Below are positions 1-10,458 of a stretch of 64,000 nucleotides of DNA, piece by piece. Each line of letters begins with the position of its first letter. The stretch's first letter is position 1. Position numbers and translations under genes: made by a program. Source of the DNA: Heliocybe sulcata (taxonomy: Eukaryota > Basidiomycota > Agaricomycetes > Gloeophyllales > Gloeophyllaceae); NCBI GenBank assembly GCA_004369045.1, contig ML213504.1, positions 1,846,894 through 1,910,893 of the forward strand. The letters are read 5' to 3'. The notes beneath the pieces were generated by a model, which made no database searches, was not told where the DNA came from, and saw only the letters and a program-made list of their open reading frames with translations.

Positions 1-3000
1 GCTCAGTGATTGCTGAGCAATGTCCATCGTTATGCCTCTGACCATGCCTGTAAACAAACCACATCAAGCATAGGATCGCAAGTAACATACCTTTCTCTTT
101 CTTCTTGTGTCCCATCCAGCTCCCAGGCCCAGCTGAAGCTTCCCTTCCCGACCTTGTTACTACCTCTTTCGTTCGCTACCCTCCTCTTCTCGTCGATCCT
201 GCCAAGCTCATACAACAATCGACCCATAAGAGTCGATTTGCCCGCATCAACATGACCTTCATACCACTGTTACCTTGAGCACCGACCTCAGACCACAGAA
301 GCCGCACCAATGACAATAAGGCTCACGCCCCTCTTTCCCTTTTCAGAGGCTTCAATCGCTTTGCGCGCCTCCTCGAGCAGCTTCTCTCTTGCCATCGTCA
401 CCTTCGGCGGCTCCTCGTCCACGACAGGGCCCTCGGTTTCGTCATCGTTCAGATTGAGACCCGCCATGTCGAGGTCACGCTGGTCAGTCGCCTTCCGCAA
501 CGGCGTTGGCCCAGGCGCTCCTTTCGCCGTCGCAATGCCTCCCCCACCTTTGTTACTCGCACTCTTTGCACTGCCAACAGGGCTCGCAGCCCGCGAAGTC
601 GTCTCAGCCGCCTTTTTCTGTTGCGCCAGCTTCTCCGCCTTTTCGCGTTGCTTCGCAGCTATAGATTACAGACAAACAATTAGTACATGCCACAATTACT
701 GTAATAAATAACCAATCAAGCCCTCGGACGAATGGGTCTAGCAGTAGAGACAGAAGAGGAAGATGAACGAGAAGAAGAATGTGCCGAAGCAGGCTTGCGA
801 GAGTGCTGCTGAGCGAGCGATGTCCCGCGCCGCGCGTTGTGAACCATGTCATCCGGACTGGGAGAGTCGAATGCGAAGCCACTGGGTTCTGCCATCGTGG
901 GTATCGCTGGCATGGGCTTGTCCCTGTGCCGTGCATGCGACCACCCGCTGGCAGTGGAAGCTGCAGAGGGCGATGAACCGCTGGACCCTTGATGACCGAA
1001 ACCGGTCAGAGCATCGTCCCCAGTAAGCAACTGAGCGAAAGGCGAGGGCGACGCACGGGAGCGAGTCGTTTTCGATGAAAATAACTGTAGATCCGGAAGG
1101 ACTACGGGCTCCTCTTCTTCGGGTGACGGCGAAGGGTTCTGCTGCATCCGACTGCGTGCTTTCATCGCGAGCTTGGACTGCTTGCCATTCAGCTCTGACG
1201 AACTCTTCTCAGGCGCAGGGTAAGAAGGAGGGAGGCCCGACTTCTTTGGCGGGATTAGGTTATATAATGTCTGGTACTGCGTAGTAATTGCAGTCGTCGC
1301 TGTCGCTCCATTCGCGACTGGGGTCAGATACTCCGTGCGAGCTTCATGCAGCATGCTCCTGGGAGACGGCGATCTAGGCTGTGTCTTGGGCTTCGGGCCA
1401 TACTGTGAACCTTGCTTGGCCTTGGCTTGAGCCATCAACGCCAACTTCGAAGGAGGCTTGCCATTTCCCGAACGCGACGAAATCGTTGACTGAGAGCCCG
1501 TCACACTCCTCCCCTGGGCTGATGGAGACGATTGACCCAAGGACATTCCTGACCTACTGGAGCTCCCAGCCTCTGACCTGAAGGCCCCCTCCGCTGCCTC
1601 CTTGTCCTGCCTCTCAAGCTCCAGTGCGGTCTGTATTGCTCGGCGCACGTGTGAAGACATGGAAGTCGAAGTAGTCTCTACTTCAGACGGCACTAAGGAC
1701 ATCTGCGAAGCTGGTGAAGGTCTCAGGGCGGGATAGGTCACGAATGACTCCGCATCGGTACGATCGTCATGTGTTGCTGTGGTGGTTCTACTAGTCATGC
1801 TTGTCATGCTAGGGCGTGATCGCGAACTAGCTAGCGCGGATAATTTCGATTGCCTTTTGGGCATGACAGTAACATCGGACTTCTCAGTCTTCTCGGAAAT
1901 TGTAGAGGAAGGTCTCCGCGGCGGGTGCTGTGGGGACGGAGGGGCGCCACGTGCAGATGCCGTGGGATAGTCTGGTATGTCCGGGATAGCTTCGATGGGA
2001 GGGACTGGAGGCGGGGGAGAACGGGGTGGCGTAGGCGTCGACGGAGGGGACGCTGACTCTGACCTCGGCAACGATGGAGCAGGTTCGATGATGGACAGAT
2101 ACTGCAGTGCTGAGAGCGACGGCGAGGGGGGCATAACATTTGGCTCGGGATTGTTGAGCTTGGACTCTATATAGGCGAAACATAGAGATCAGCCTACGCG
2201 AGAGAAGCAGTATGCGAAGCACGCACCGATGGGCTGACCGTAATCGACCGTCGACGTCATCGACATCCTCGGTCCGTACGCGGACAACCGAGGGCCCACT
2301 GTAGACTCCTCCGTGCGCTCTGTCCGCTCCGTGATCGTGCTCAAGCGAATGATTGGCGGGCGTGGCGTCGATGCCTCCGAGAATTCCTCGTAATACTCGC
2401 CGGCATCGCCTTCATAAGGGATCGGCACTGGGATAACCGGACGACTCGCTCGCTGCATGAGCCCTGGGGACGCACTGCTCGTGTCCGACATGGCCTCGTC
2501 TTCCTCAGCAGGTATTGGAGGAAGGGATTTTTGACCTTTATAGATGTAAGCGAGTGCTGACGGCGGGTTTTCTGAAGCAGCTCGAAAAGGCTAAATACCT
2601 TGTCGGGTCCATTCTAGGGAGAATCGCAGCAACAATAGGAAAGCAAAGAAGGATAAAAGAGGATAAACAAGGTACTACTACAATTGGGACAAATTCCACT
2701 TGCACACGAACGCTCACCTTTACGCTCCTGAGCTACCCTTCTCCGCTCTTGTTCCTCTAAGGGGCCGGATTAGAACATAGAAGGCATGCCTCAGGGGACA
2801 GTCGCACCTAGTAATAGTTGTAGAGTCCTTTCTACATCGAAGTACTGATCCCAGAGTGCGTTCTTGATCATCTCGTCATCTAGCCCTGACTCGCGTTCGG
2901 ACCCCACGACATGCCGGACCTGTTCCAAGCCGTACGCCATTTGTTCTGCATGTTTCTGTGTCACAAATCAGCAAGTCTACAGACGCCGCTGGAAACACAC

Positions 3001-3154
3001 CTTCTTGTTCAGGCGTAAGCTCATCCTCCCCAAAATCTCCGGCATCATCGTCGAGCTCGTCTGCCCATCGCCGGAGTCAAGACCCAGTTCCTTCCGCAGA
3101 TTTCCCGCACTCACCTTGAATGTTCATATTCCTGACATCTCTATGCCGCGACAT
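1..3154 (-). CDS. HBS1: HBS1-like translational GTPase, 5' complete, 3' end outside window
   Basis: Hbs1 is the eRF3/EF-1alpha-like GTPase that works with Dom34/Pelota to free stalled ribosomes in the cytoplasm (family knowledge). Exons in gene order: 3115-3154, 3001-3060, 2808-2945, 2718-2756, 2227-2535, 730-2166, 308-658, 91-256 and 1-37; all phases agree. The protein begins [11 protein letters not shown], then an acidic stretch and the HBS1_N helical domain ([18 protein letters not shown]). About 670 low-complexity Ser/Pro-rich residues follow. The GTPase domain starts with G1 GHVDAGKST, built across the 257-307 intron, and reaches [13 protein letters not shown] (G2/G3 approach) at the edge. 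The donor at 729 (GTCCGA) is weak but is the one I found that keeps frame. Intron 2536-2717 is unusually long at 182 nt. The gene is divergent from RIM1, with 173 bp between start codons. Confidence 0.93.
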
Positions 3155-3327
3155 ATTTCAGGAAAAGCTGTAGGTACAGTTGGAACGTGGATGTGTACAA
3201 TTACTGCAAGGCGCGGCGGCAAGGACGCGATATCACGGTGACGTCTGTCACATTAGGCGATATCGCGGCGTTTGCCGAAGTTTTGTTGATCTACGCGTCG
3301 CCGCCAACATCGTCGTCGACGCTCATC
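3155..3327. promoter_or_regulatory. Shared HBS1/RIM1 upstream region
   Basis: These 173 bp separate the start codons of two divergent genes, so both promoters and 5' leaders must lie here or overlap the genes. I see no specific binding motif I would name. A bidirectional promoter is inferred from layout only. Confidence 0.5.
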
Positions 3328-4013
3328 ATGTTCAGCTCGATTCGCTCTACCGTTGTCGCTCGCAGCAGCGCTCGAGTGAGTGCCCCAAGCTCCCATATGC
3401 TGTGACGGTTATTGCTGAACCTAAAGCATGGCCATTCGTAGGCATTCTCGACTACGCGTATGGTGGCGGCTGATTTATCCAAGCTCACGCTCATCGGCCG
3501 GTTGGGCAGAGACCCAGAGACCCGCAAAACCAGGAACGACGAGGAATACATCTCGTGCGCGTTACTTACTGTATCATAGTAGTACGTATACTGACATTTA
3601 TGTATGATAGGTACACTGTTGCGACCACCAACTACCCTGCTCCTCCTCCCAACCCCGACGGCAGTAAGTGTTCGTTTGTGCATCTCGTTTGATGACCTGA
3701 CGACACGTCTCAGCTCGCCGGGAGCCTTCAACCACCTGGCACAGCGTCTATTGCTTCCAGCCCGGCGCCGTTAACTACCTCAAGACCCTGAAAAAGGGGA
3801 CGCGCGTCTACGTCGAGGCTAATTTCGAGCTGCGCGACCCAGATCCCACTGCTGACCCTGATTCGCCCCAGGGCCAGCGCCAAATCTTCCTGAAACATGG
3901 TAGGCTCATATACTCCATGTATTGCTAGAAAGTTCGTGACGTTCTTGCCAGAGGCCATCCGGGTTATCCAGAGTGCCCCGAAGGCTGAGTCCGGGGAAGA
4001 AGAGCACTTCTAA
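3328..4013 (+). CDS. RIM1: Mitochondrial single-stranded DNA-binding protein
   Basis: This is an OB-fold ssDNA-binding protein of the bacterial SSB/Rim1 type that coats ssDNA during mitochondrial genome replication. Exons 3328-3375, 3442-3554, 3611-3663, 3714-3899 and 3952-4013 join in phase to 153 residues, normal for the family. The N-terminus is Arg/Ser-rich without acidic residues and contains ARAFSTTR, a typical mitochondrial presequence ending near residue 22. The SSB core is clear: LTLIGRLGRDPETR, then TWHSVYCF and LKKGTRVYVEANFELRD. The tail is short and acidic (SGEEEHF). Every intron is GT-AG, 50-66 nt. The start is the only ATG giving a presequence in frame. HBS1 lies divergently upstream and the UPF0303 gene convergently downstream. 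Confidence 0.95.
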
Positions 4014-4433
4014 GTGCTCTCTCAGATTGCCTCTAGGCCTTATATATCCGATCCGTTACACTATATTTGTTCTACTCCTTGGGATTGGAATGACCAATCT
4101 TCGCTCTCAGACATGCCATTGCCACTCCTGTAGTGCTACGGGCACCTATATGTACACCTTGTACAAGTTTATTTACAGCAAGGCTCGGCCGCCACCATGC
4201 TCGCTTGGCGCTATCGCCCGTTCTCATGATGCATCATCTCTGTCGGCGAGCCCGTCTCACTCGGGGCAGCATGTCTAAGCAACCACGTCTACATATATCG
4301 TCGTTCAGCCAGATTTCGTCGCCAAGTTCGGCGCAGTATACGTACCGTGCTCTGGCCTGGTGTCATCTCCGCATAAGGCGATGGCACCGGTTTCACTGTT
4401 TCTTGCTGATGAGCCTTTGCAGGGTCATGTAAG
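4014..4433. other. Convergent intergenic stretch
   Basis: This 420-bp stretch lies between the 3' ends of RIM1 and the UPF0303 gene. It should hold both 3' untranslated regions. Reading frames here are short and show no recognisable protein similarity. I see nothing else. Confidence 0.5.
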
Positions 4434-5282
4434 TTACATGAATTCTGAGCTGTGGTCGTAATGATGTACTACGTGCGGGTTGGGCATCGCTGGGCCCGTC
4501 GGGATCGAGGAGCTGGTGGCCGTCGGGGGCGGTGGACCATTTCTGAACATTTTATTGATGTAGTCGCGTACGCCTGTGACGACCAGCTGTGAGAAACATG
4601 AGTTCGGCTCCAAAAAAAGATGCGGAGGGAGAGGCGGACGCACATTGTGGTCATCGACGCTTGAGCCGGAGAAGCAGCCTACAATTGCTATCGGGCAACA
4701 TAGTGCGTTCTGCGGATGGTCAATCGAGGGTACGAACAGAGAGGGACGAGTCATGTATTACCTCCAACCAAATTGGAAAGGCTAATAGGATGCCCTTCAA
4801 TCAGTACAATATCATCTACTTTTTTTGCCAGCGCATGTCATACCTCCTCCGCAAAGGAACTCCTTCTGCAAGTTCGCATTCGGGTTCGGGTTCGTTGCCT
4901 GACCAGCCTTCGCCATGGCCCCCATCCCCTTCTCGACATAATAGCTCGAATGGCCCGTCCTCTTCACCACGTTCATCATGCCCTCCAGACAGGTCCAGCT
5001 CTCTAAGCTTACATCGCCAACGCCGCTGACACCGCCGAGGTTACCCACCGTGCACGCAAACAGCGTGTGCCCTGCGATGGTCTGGATGGAGATGACAAGC
5101 CCCTTGCCCCTCGCATACCGCCGCGATGCACGGAAGCGCTTGCGCAGGGAGAGCCCCAATGTCACGGCATCGTCGGCTGAGAACGAGGGGAAGCGATGCA
5201 GAGATTCTTCGTGCAAGACTGAGGCAGCAATCTCTGCGTCCGAGGTTGGCATGGGAGACTGGAACCCCGTTAGCATAGACAT
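4434..5282 (-). CDS. UPF0303 / HbpS-like (DUF336-type) protein
   Basis: It belongs to the UPF0303 family, whose fold is shared with haem-degrading HbpS-like proteins; the physiological role in fungi is not established. Exons 4844-5282, 4762-4794, 4644-4687 and 4434-4586 join in phase to 222 residues. Family landmarks are visible: the Arg-rich LSLRKRFRASRRYARGKGL, IQTIAGHTLFACTVG, then SLESWTCLEGMMNVVKRTG and HSSYYVEKGMGAM. The core ends with a GGGHPISLSNLVG loop and GAIVGCFSGSSVDDHNLVV. Exon 2 is only 33 nt. Its downstream acceptor was placed at 4688 because that choice alone restores GAIVGCFSG. After NKMF the tail is Pro/Ser/His-rich and atypical of bacterial members. No signal peptide is seen, so the protein is probably cytosolic. 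Confidence 0.88.
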
Positions 5283-5856
5283 CGTGCTGCGTAGTCGTTA
5301 GTGCACAGCTGGATATTGTAGAGCAACTAGATGCAAGGGACGGAGCAGTTAACAGTCCACGGATGGGTTCAACCTATGGAATGCAGCACTAGAAACCTGA
5401 CGTGCGCCAGACAGACAGGACTACGGAAAGTAAGACATGAAAGCAGCGTGTACGACAGGGATGGAAATCGCAAGTACTGGAGCGCAACGTGCAGGAAGGT
5501 GGCGAAGCGTACACGTTTTTGTCGGAGGCTGACGTTATTGAATCTGGCCATCGCCTCGGCTGATACGGCTCAGGATCCTGGACCACACAAATGGTGTTAA
5601 AGCATAGAATGCATAGACCTGTAGCATTGCAATTCCGTGATTGCAAACCCAGCTACCGGGCACTCTTTCGACGGACCAGGAAGAGCGGATCAACGCGCGT
5701 GGGAATCCCGACGCTCGTCCGGTCACTAGCATCCCTCTCGCTATAGGGTCACACTGCTCAACTACACCTATAACTCTAGCGCGAATAATTTTGCGCAATC
5801 ATCATCGATACTAGTACTGAAGTACTGACGTATGGTGTCAATGTCTGGCTCGGTGT
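5283..5856. other. Intergenic region upstream of UPF0303 gene
   Basis: This 574-bp region should contain the promoter of the minus-strand UPF0303 gene and any 5' remains of the F-box pseudogene. Open frames are short and look random. A small imperfect inverted motif around agtactgaagtact occurs near 5810-5828. Nothing else is supportable. Confidence 0.4.
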
Positions 5857-7235
5857 ATCGACGACCTCCCGAGCGAACTACCCGCCGACGTCTGGGACTA
5901 TACCCGTGAATGTCACTCGTTACTTGGAGGTGCTTTCAGTCGCGGCGACTATTACTGCTACTTTGGAGCCCCATCCGTACTGAAGCTGCTCTGGGTCAGC
6001 CATCGATGGCGGACGATTGCTATGGATAGCCCACTGGCAGTGCTTGGAGCGATATGCTGGTGTCTCCCCATATGTCGATGGAGATGGCAAGGATGAAAAT
6101 CAGAAGATCCCGATTAGACCCGCTCACTATCAGAGTCGAATGCTCTCACTCTCGCGGCAGGCGGGACGTCCTTAATATTACAGTCGACCGGCTGCGACAG
6201 CTGATGGATATTATTTCGCCTCACATCGACCGCTAGCAATCATTGCAAGTTAAGATGAGCCCTGGAGTCACCGGGTTGGCCGGTCATGTCGTTATCATGA
6301 ACGGTCGCACGGGTCCAGAGATCATGGACATCTGTTTTGGTGTCCTCCGCCACTCACCTGCGTCTCAGTTGGCTACTCTACGTCTCTACTGCGTTTCTGA
6401 CGTCCCACCTGCAATTCCCATGTTCCTCGGGGCTCGTCTCCCTGTACTTCGGCGAGCGTGATTCATTGGCGTAGACATCCGCTCGAACCTGCAGGCGCTG
6501 GCAAGCTTGACCACGTTACAATTACACCTTCCTGCGAACTATCGACTCAGTTCTGGCCAGATGTGCGCTGTCTTCCAGGCCTGTCAGGATTTGACTACTC
6601 TGCATTTGCATGGATCTCCACTGCACCATGAGTCACTCGCCCCTGAGCCATACATTCAGCCTACCATCGTGGCGTCTTCTGTGCGTACGCTAAAACTGCA
6701 CATTCCCGAGGAAGGGGACTTCAGTTATTATTTCTTCAAACCCTTCGCTCTGCCGAGCTTGGAGACCCTTCACCTCCACGCAGCCTTTACCCAAGCACGG
6801 GCCTTCGCGAGAGATTTGTCCGATACTGCTGCAAGCTTTACTCCGAAATTTCCCATGCTAACTACTCTTGCGCTATCTTCGGTCGAACTAGAGGTTTTAA
6901 GGATGATCCTTCGTAAATTGCTAACCGTGACGCACCTCCGGGTTGTGAACCTCTATGTGGATGACCTGCTCGAGGACCTCGAGATGCAGGAGGCGGATGG
7001 GCAGTCGATAACCTGCAAGGTTCTTCCCATCCTGGATACAATCACTTGGACCGGCTCCTCCGAAGAGGCAGTGATCCAGCTCCGACAGTTGAGCCAAAAG
7101 TGCCCTTTGACAAAGGTGAATATATGGACGAATTTCCTGAAGTTGCCGTCGGATCTCCAACATGAGCTCTCGGAGCTGGTCGATGTCCACGTCCTCAGCT
7201 CACGGGAACTCTATGACTACGATGAATCCGACTAG
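5857..7235 (+). pseudogene. F-box / leucine-rich-repeat-like gene, inactivated
   Basis: The translation resembles agaricomycete F-box proteins. An F-box-like start (IDDLPSELPADVWDYTREC) is followed by LKLLWVSHRWRTIAMDSPL, then a long region of leucine-rich strands such as LTTLQLHLPANYRL, LTTLHLHGSPLHH and VRTLKLHIPEE. These proteins normally recruit substrates to SCF ubiquitin ligases. The frame changes near 6033-6048 by one base. The downstream frame then carries TAG at 6234-6236 and TGA at 6459-6461. Both stops sit where the context expects tryptophan (HIDR-W-QSLQ and LRRA-W-FIGVD), so each is explained by one G-to-A transition from TGG. From 6507 to 7235 the frame is open for 242 residues and ends in an acidic tail. 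Any exon upstream of 5857 is unclear. I call it a recent pseudogene. Confidence 0.75.
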
Positions 7236-7762
7236 CTTCAAGTTGCACAGGTCGCTCTAGTCTATTCTTCATCTCTCTAGTCTTCTGATCAACACGTAGT
7301 AGATACTAGAAATACATCCCTTCACGTACGTGCGCATATCTCTGGACTGTTGTGTAGAAGGCTTGGTGTGTGATGCTCGAGACTATCTGCAGCTCTACTT
7401 GGTCCAAAGTGATACTAAGGTCACCGTGTGATGGATTGCAAGCAATGACTTAGCGTTTCTCTGACCGCCATACACAATGGTGGAAGCCGTTCCTATTGTG
7501 CGCCTAATGCAGCATATCCTCGATCACGGCAGTAGCCGAAATGATCCAGGGTGCTCCCGTGATTGGTCGGCTCACTCTGCCACATGTCTCGGATGCAAGA
7601 AGATTGATGCTGAAAGAAGGCAAAGGCAGCGCATTTATGGCCTCGCATATGGCCATAGAGGCAGCTCTCCTTCCCTCTACCGTCTTGCAAAAGTAAGTGG
7701 CATATAGTCTGTGTATCCTGATGAGATGAATTGACCCATCAGGCCTCCGCTTGTATCTGTAG
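7236..7762. other. Intergenic region with probable 5' UTR intron
   Basis: This stretch holds the 3' flank of the F-box pseudogene and the upstream region of the small LRAT-like gene. A donor-like aaaagtaagt at about 7688-7697 and an acceptor ctgtag directly before the ATG at 7763 suggest a 5' UTR intron of roughly 70 nt. No coding sequence is recognised. Confidence 0.35.
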
Positions 7763-8152
7763 ATGTCCAAGCTTTACGTCGCACACTATGGGCATCCCTT
7801 GCTTAAGGGCGCAAAGCACTGGGCCCTTTTACTGCCTACAACAAATCAATCCTATGTGGCATACCAGATTTCGGGTTCAACCGACACATACGAGGTCAAG
7901 CCACCGGAGGACGTACGACCAGCCGAAGATAGCACGTATCTCGGGAAAGTCGAAGTTGGTCACGTCGAGAACGATCAGAGAGAAAAGCTGGAGAAGGCAG
8001 TACAAGCTATCGCTGTTACGAGGGGCGACCTCTCCTGGAATTGCCAGAATTGGATCATCGAGGTTCTTGGGAAGTTGAAAGCCGAGGGTTTCGCGGTGAC
8101 GAACTATAGTCTTCGAGAATTACAGGACCTTTTAGCAGCTTGTTCGAAGTAG
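7763..8152 (+). CDS. Small protein with LRAT/NlpC-like H...NCxxW pattern, copy 1
   Basis: Function unknown. This single-exon frame encodes 129 residues starting MSKLYVAHYGHP. Two blocks are shared with the paralogue at 10072-10458: the N-terminal GAKHWALL (about residues 16-23) and WNCQNWIIEVL (about residues 92-102). A histidine in an HWAL strand followed later by a cysteine in NCxxW or NCxxF is how permuted NlpC/P60 and LRAT/HRASLS-type thiol enzymes arrange their catalytic residues, so a papain-like fold is a reasonable inference. Catalysis is not shown. The middle segment (STYLGKVEVGHV) also aligns with the paralogue. There is no signal peptide or membrane segment. It sits in a stretch rich in decayed sequence but is itself intact. 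The start codon directly follows a probable acceptor. Confidence 0.7.
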   Translation: MSKLYVAHYGHPLLKGAKHWALLLPTTNQSYVAYQISGSTDTYEVKPPEDVRPAEDSTYLGKVEVGHVENDQREKLEKAVQAIAVTRGDLSWNCQNWIIEVLGKLKAEGFAVTNYSLRELQDLLAACSK

Positions 8153-8991
8153 CGGGGGTGTTCCATGTGCCACGGCAATAATCAACTGTCTTCGGTGGTG
8201 GCGGACTAATATTGCAAACAAAGTGAATCTATATTCTTTCACATCTATTGACGGATAGTAAGAGCGTGGGCCAGTGGGACCATGTCCTGATAGGAGTACT
8301 AGTACTTCGGCACCGGGTGAGGACCTCGGAGTGCTGTGCAAGATGTTCTGCAGCCTGCAAGGAGGGCAGCTCGAGTAATAGCTCTGCCTATCCTATACAT
8401 TATCAAACTGAGAGCACACGTCGGCTGGAAGGAGTGCGGATTTTGGAGAAACCGGATACTTGCGCGGCTATGGTCGCGGCGCCCTGTGGCACATCACGTG
8501 ATCCATAAAATGTGCGTCACAGTGCGTGACTACGCGTTGACGGTCACGGTTCTAATGATCATCCAATCACCATTCACTCGAAACCCTCACAAAGGCGAGG
8601 TTATGAGCATTAATTCTTACTGGAGCTAGTGGAAGTGCTAGATTACCTTTCTGATTGGCTAAACGGCGGCGCAGGAGGAGTCCGTTCCCTCTGTAATTTG
8701 GACGATCTAGAAGGACACAGTCTCCGAACGTCGCATATATTCCCTACAACGTAAACCCAAGGCGACAGAGGCTAGACGCACCTTCTCTTGAGATGCTTTT
8801 TAAACATGATCTGCTCTCTTTAAGTGCTTCGACTTGATGAACGGTATTCGATACAGCTCAGTTGGAGTGCTGAATCAATGCGTTGGCTGCTCAAGCCAAT
8901 GTTCTACAGGCAGAGTTGGTGAAGGCTACGCAGATCTGGTAAAAAATAAGGCAGAACGAGTAGGATTGATTAATTCCTTTTACCCATTAGC

Positions 8992-9063
8992 GACCTTCCG
9001 GACGACATACTCAATGAAATCTGGGACTACGCTCGCGAGTTTCACGCGAAACGCCTGGACTAG
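8992..9063 (+). pseudogene. F-box gene relic
   Basis: A 72-nt stretch reads DLPDDILNEIWDYAREFH followed by five residues and a stop. It resembles the F-box start of the pseudogene at 5857 (DLPSELPADVWDYTREC). It directly follows an acceptor-like tacccattag, as if it were the first bases of an exon. No leucine-rich downstream part is found. I read it as a truncated remnant of the same F-box family. A chance match is possible given its length. Confidence 0.5.
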
Positions 9064-9461
9064 CGACAGGATACTGACAGGACATGTGCCACAATAAATG
9101 CTATAGATGCGATGTTATCGGTGTACTAACTGGCATATCCAATAGGCAGTTAACACGTTCATTCAGTTATTCCAAGATCATGGTATCGGCATTAGAAAGA
9201 GTCATACATCGACGAGTTGAGTGTGGTATATAATGTTTGCCGTTTATTATTGTCAAACGGCAGGCACACAGTAATATTACCTCGCTGAAACGCAAGCAAC
9301 GGAGGACGCACGGTGCGCTTCTCCATTCTGGAGACGGTCTGCCACAGTGGGAAGGAAGGTTACCACTGCTGCTCCATAACTATGCCTGCCCTCTACCGAT
9401 CCATCCGTCACTGGCCCGTCGTCGTTCACGACAGATGTGGCTCATGCCACCTTACCTCATA

Positions 9462-9866
9462 CATCATTGGTCGTTAGAAACGACGAGCCACAGGGTTGCG
9501 GACAATGGAGAGAGTGCGACACAATGCCAAGCGGCTTCGGCACCTGAATGCAATTTGTGGCGTATCCATCGAAGTAGGCTCCGAGCGGCGAATGGACCTA
9601 AAAAACCGAGGGTATAAGCCTGCCGTAGTGGAAGGGAGATTTACAAGCAATCGTTCATAAGTATGCCCGCCAAATGCGGCTATGTCTGAGGAGGTTCACA
9701 GCTGAGGGTCAGAGTCTCATCCAGTTGTTGGTGGCTGGTACACTGTGGCACAGGGCGGGTACGCCTCCTCACTCTTTACCTGGTGCATCATTCGTCGCAT
9801 AGGCAACCGTGAACCACAGGGTCGCAAACAATGAAGAAGACAAAGTGCAATGTTAAGCGGCTTCGG
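9462..9866 (+). repeat. Diverged direct repeat, two ~80-bp copies
   Basis: Copy A (9462-9540) and copy B (9786-9866) both begin catcatt and share blocks such as ccacaggg and aagcggcttcgg in the same order and spacing with many substitutions. They lie 324 bp apart in direct orientation. The repeat does not overlap an identified gene. It may be what remains of a local tandem duplication that also produced the two small paralogues, but that link is inference. Confidence 0.55.
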
Positions 9867-10071
9867 TTACTTACACGTGTATGTGGCATCCTCACCGAAG
9901 GATGCCACAGGTGATGAAAGACGCACAAAGCGCAGGGTATATGAAGAGAGACGCTGGCTGTAGGAATGAACCATAACGCACTCTCTTCATAGAAGGTAAG
10001 AGCCCCTTCACCGCTACCGAGAGTATTTTTCTCAGTTTTTTTGGCCGCAGCAGACATCGATCATATTGACC

Positions 10072-10458
10072 ATGCTCACCGTCTACGTCGCGCACTACGG
10101 CCACCCACAGCTTCGCGGTGCAAGGCATTGGGCTATCCTCATCCAGCTTCCATCTGGCCTGTTCAAAACCTACCACATCGAGGGCTCCACCAACAGTTAC
10201 AAGTTACTGCCCGTCGAGATCGTGGATTTGGAGAAGTCCAGCTCATACATGGGCAAGGTACCTGTCGGCCAGGTCGACGAGACCAGGGTGCAAGTATTTC
10301 AGGACGTCGCGATGGCTACTCCAGTCGTATTGGGATCCTTGCAGTGGAACTGCCAGAACTGGGTAGTTGATGCTCTCAAGGCAGTCAAGAAGGAAGGCTT
10401 TGATATCAAAGACTACAACGTCGAGACTCTTCAGAACTTACTTTCCAAGGTGACCTAG
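10072..10458 (+). CDS. Small protein with LRAT/NlpC-like H...NCxxW pattern, copy 2
   Basis: Function unknown. It is a paralogue of the gene at 7763-8152: 128 residues from the ATG at 10072, starting MLTVYVAHYGHP. Shared blocks are GARHWAIL near the start, EGSTNSYKL, SSYMGKVPVGQV, and WNCQNWVVDALK near residue 92. By eye roughly half of positions match between copies, and His and Cys of the two motifs are invariant. The pattern recalls permuted NlpC/P60 or LRAT-like thiol enzymes (inference). The C-terminus is a short Leu-rich helix (VETLQNLLSKVT). No signal peptide or membrane span is visible. An upstream in-frame TTG exists, but the ATG matches the start of copy 1. Retention of both motifs in both copies suggests selection. 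Confidence 0.72.
   Translation: MLTVYVAHYGHPQLRGARHWAILIQLPSGLFKTYHIEGSTNSYKLLPVEIVDLEKSSSYMGKVPVGQVDETRVQVFQDVAMATPVVLGSLQWNCQNWVVDALKAVKKEGFDIKDYNVETLQNLLSKVT

Larger units (their letters stand above)
8153..10071. other. Gene-poor stretch between the two small paralogues
   Basis: About 1.9 kb without an intact gene. It contains an F-box relic (8992-9063), a diverged direct repeat (9462-9540 and 9786-9866) and a 10-bp palindrome gtactagtac near 8297. The remaining frames are short and unrecognised. The upstream region of the second small gene lies at the right end, where ttggccgcag at about 10031-10050 may be a leader acceptor. Confidence 0.4.

Noticed and set aside
659-729. GC-AG reading of the HBS1 intron (GAGG|GCTTGA)
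   Set aside because: That donor is in the wrong phase for the next exon; the weak GT donor at 729 is in phase.
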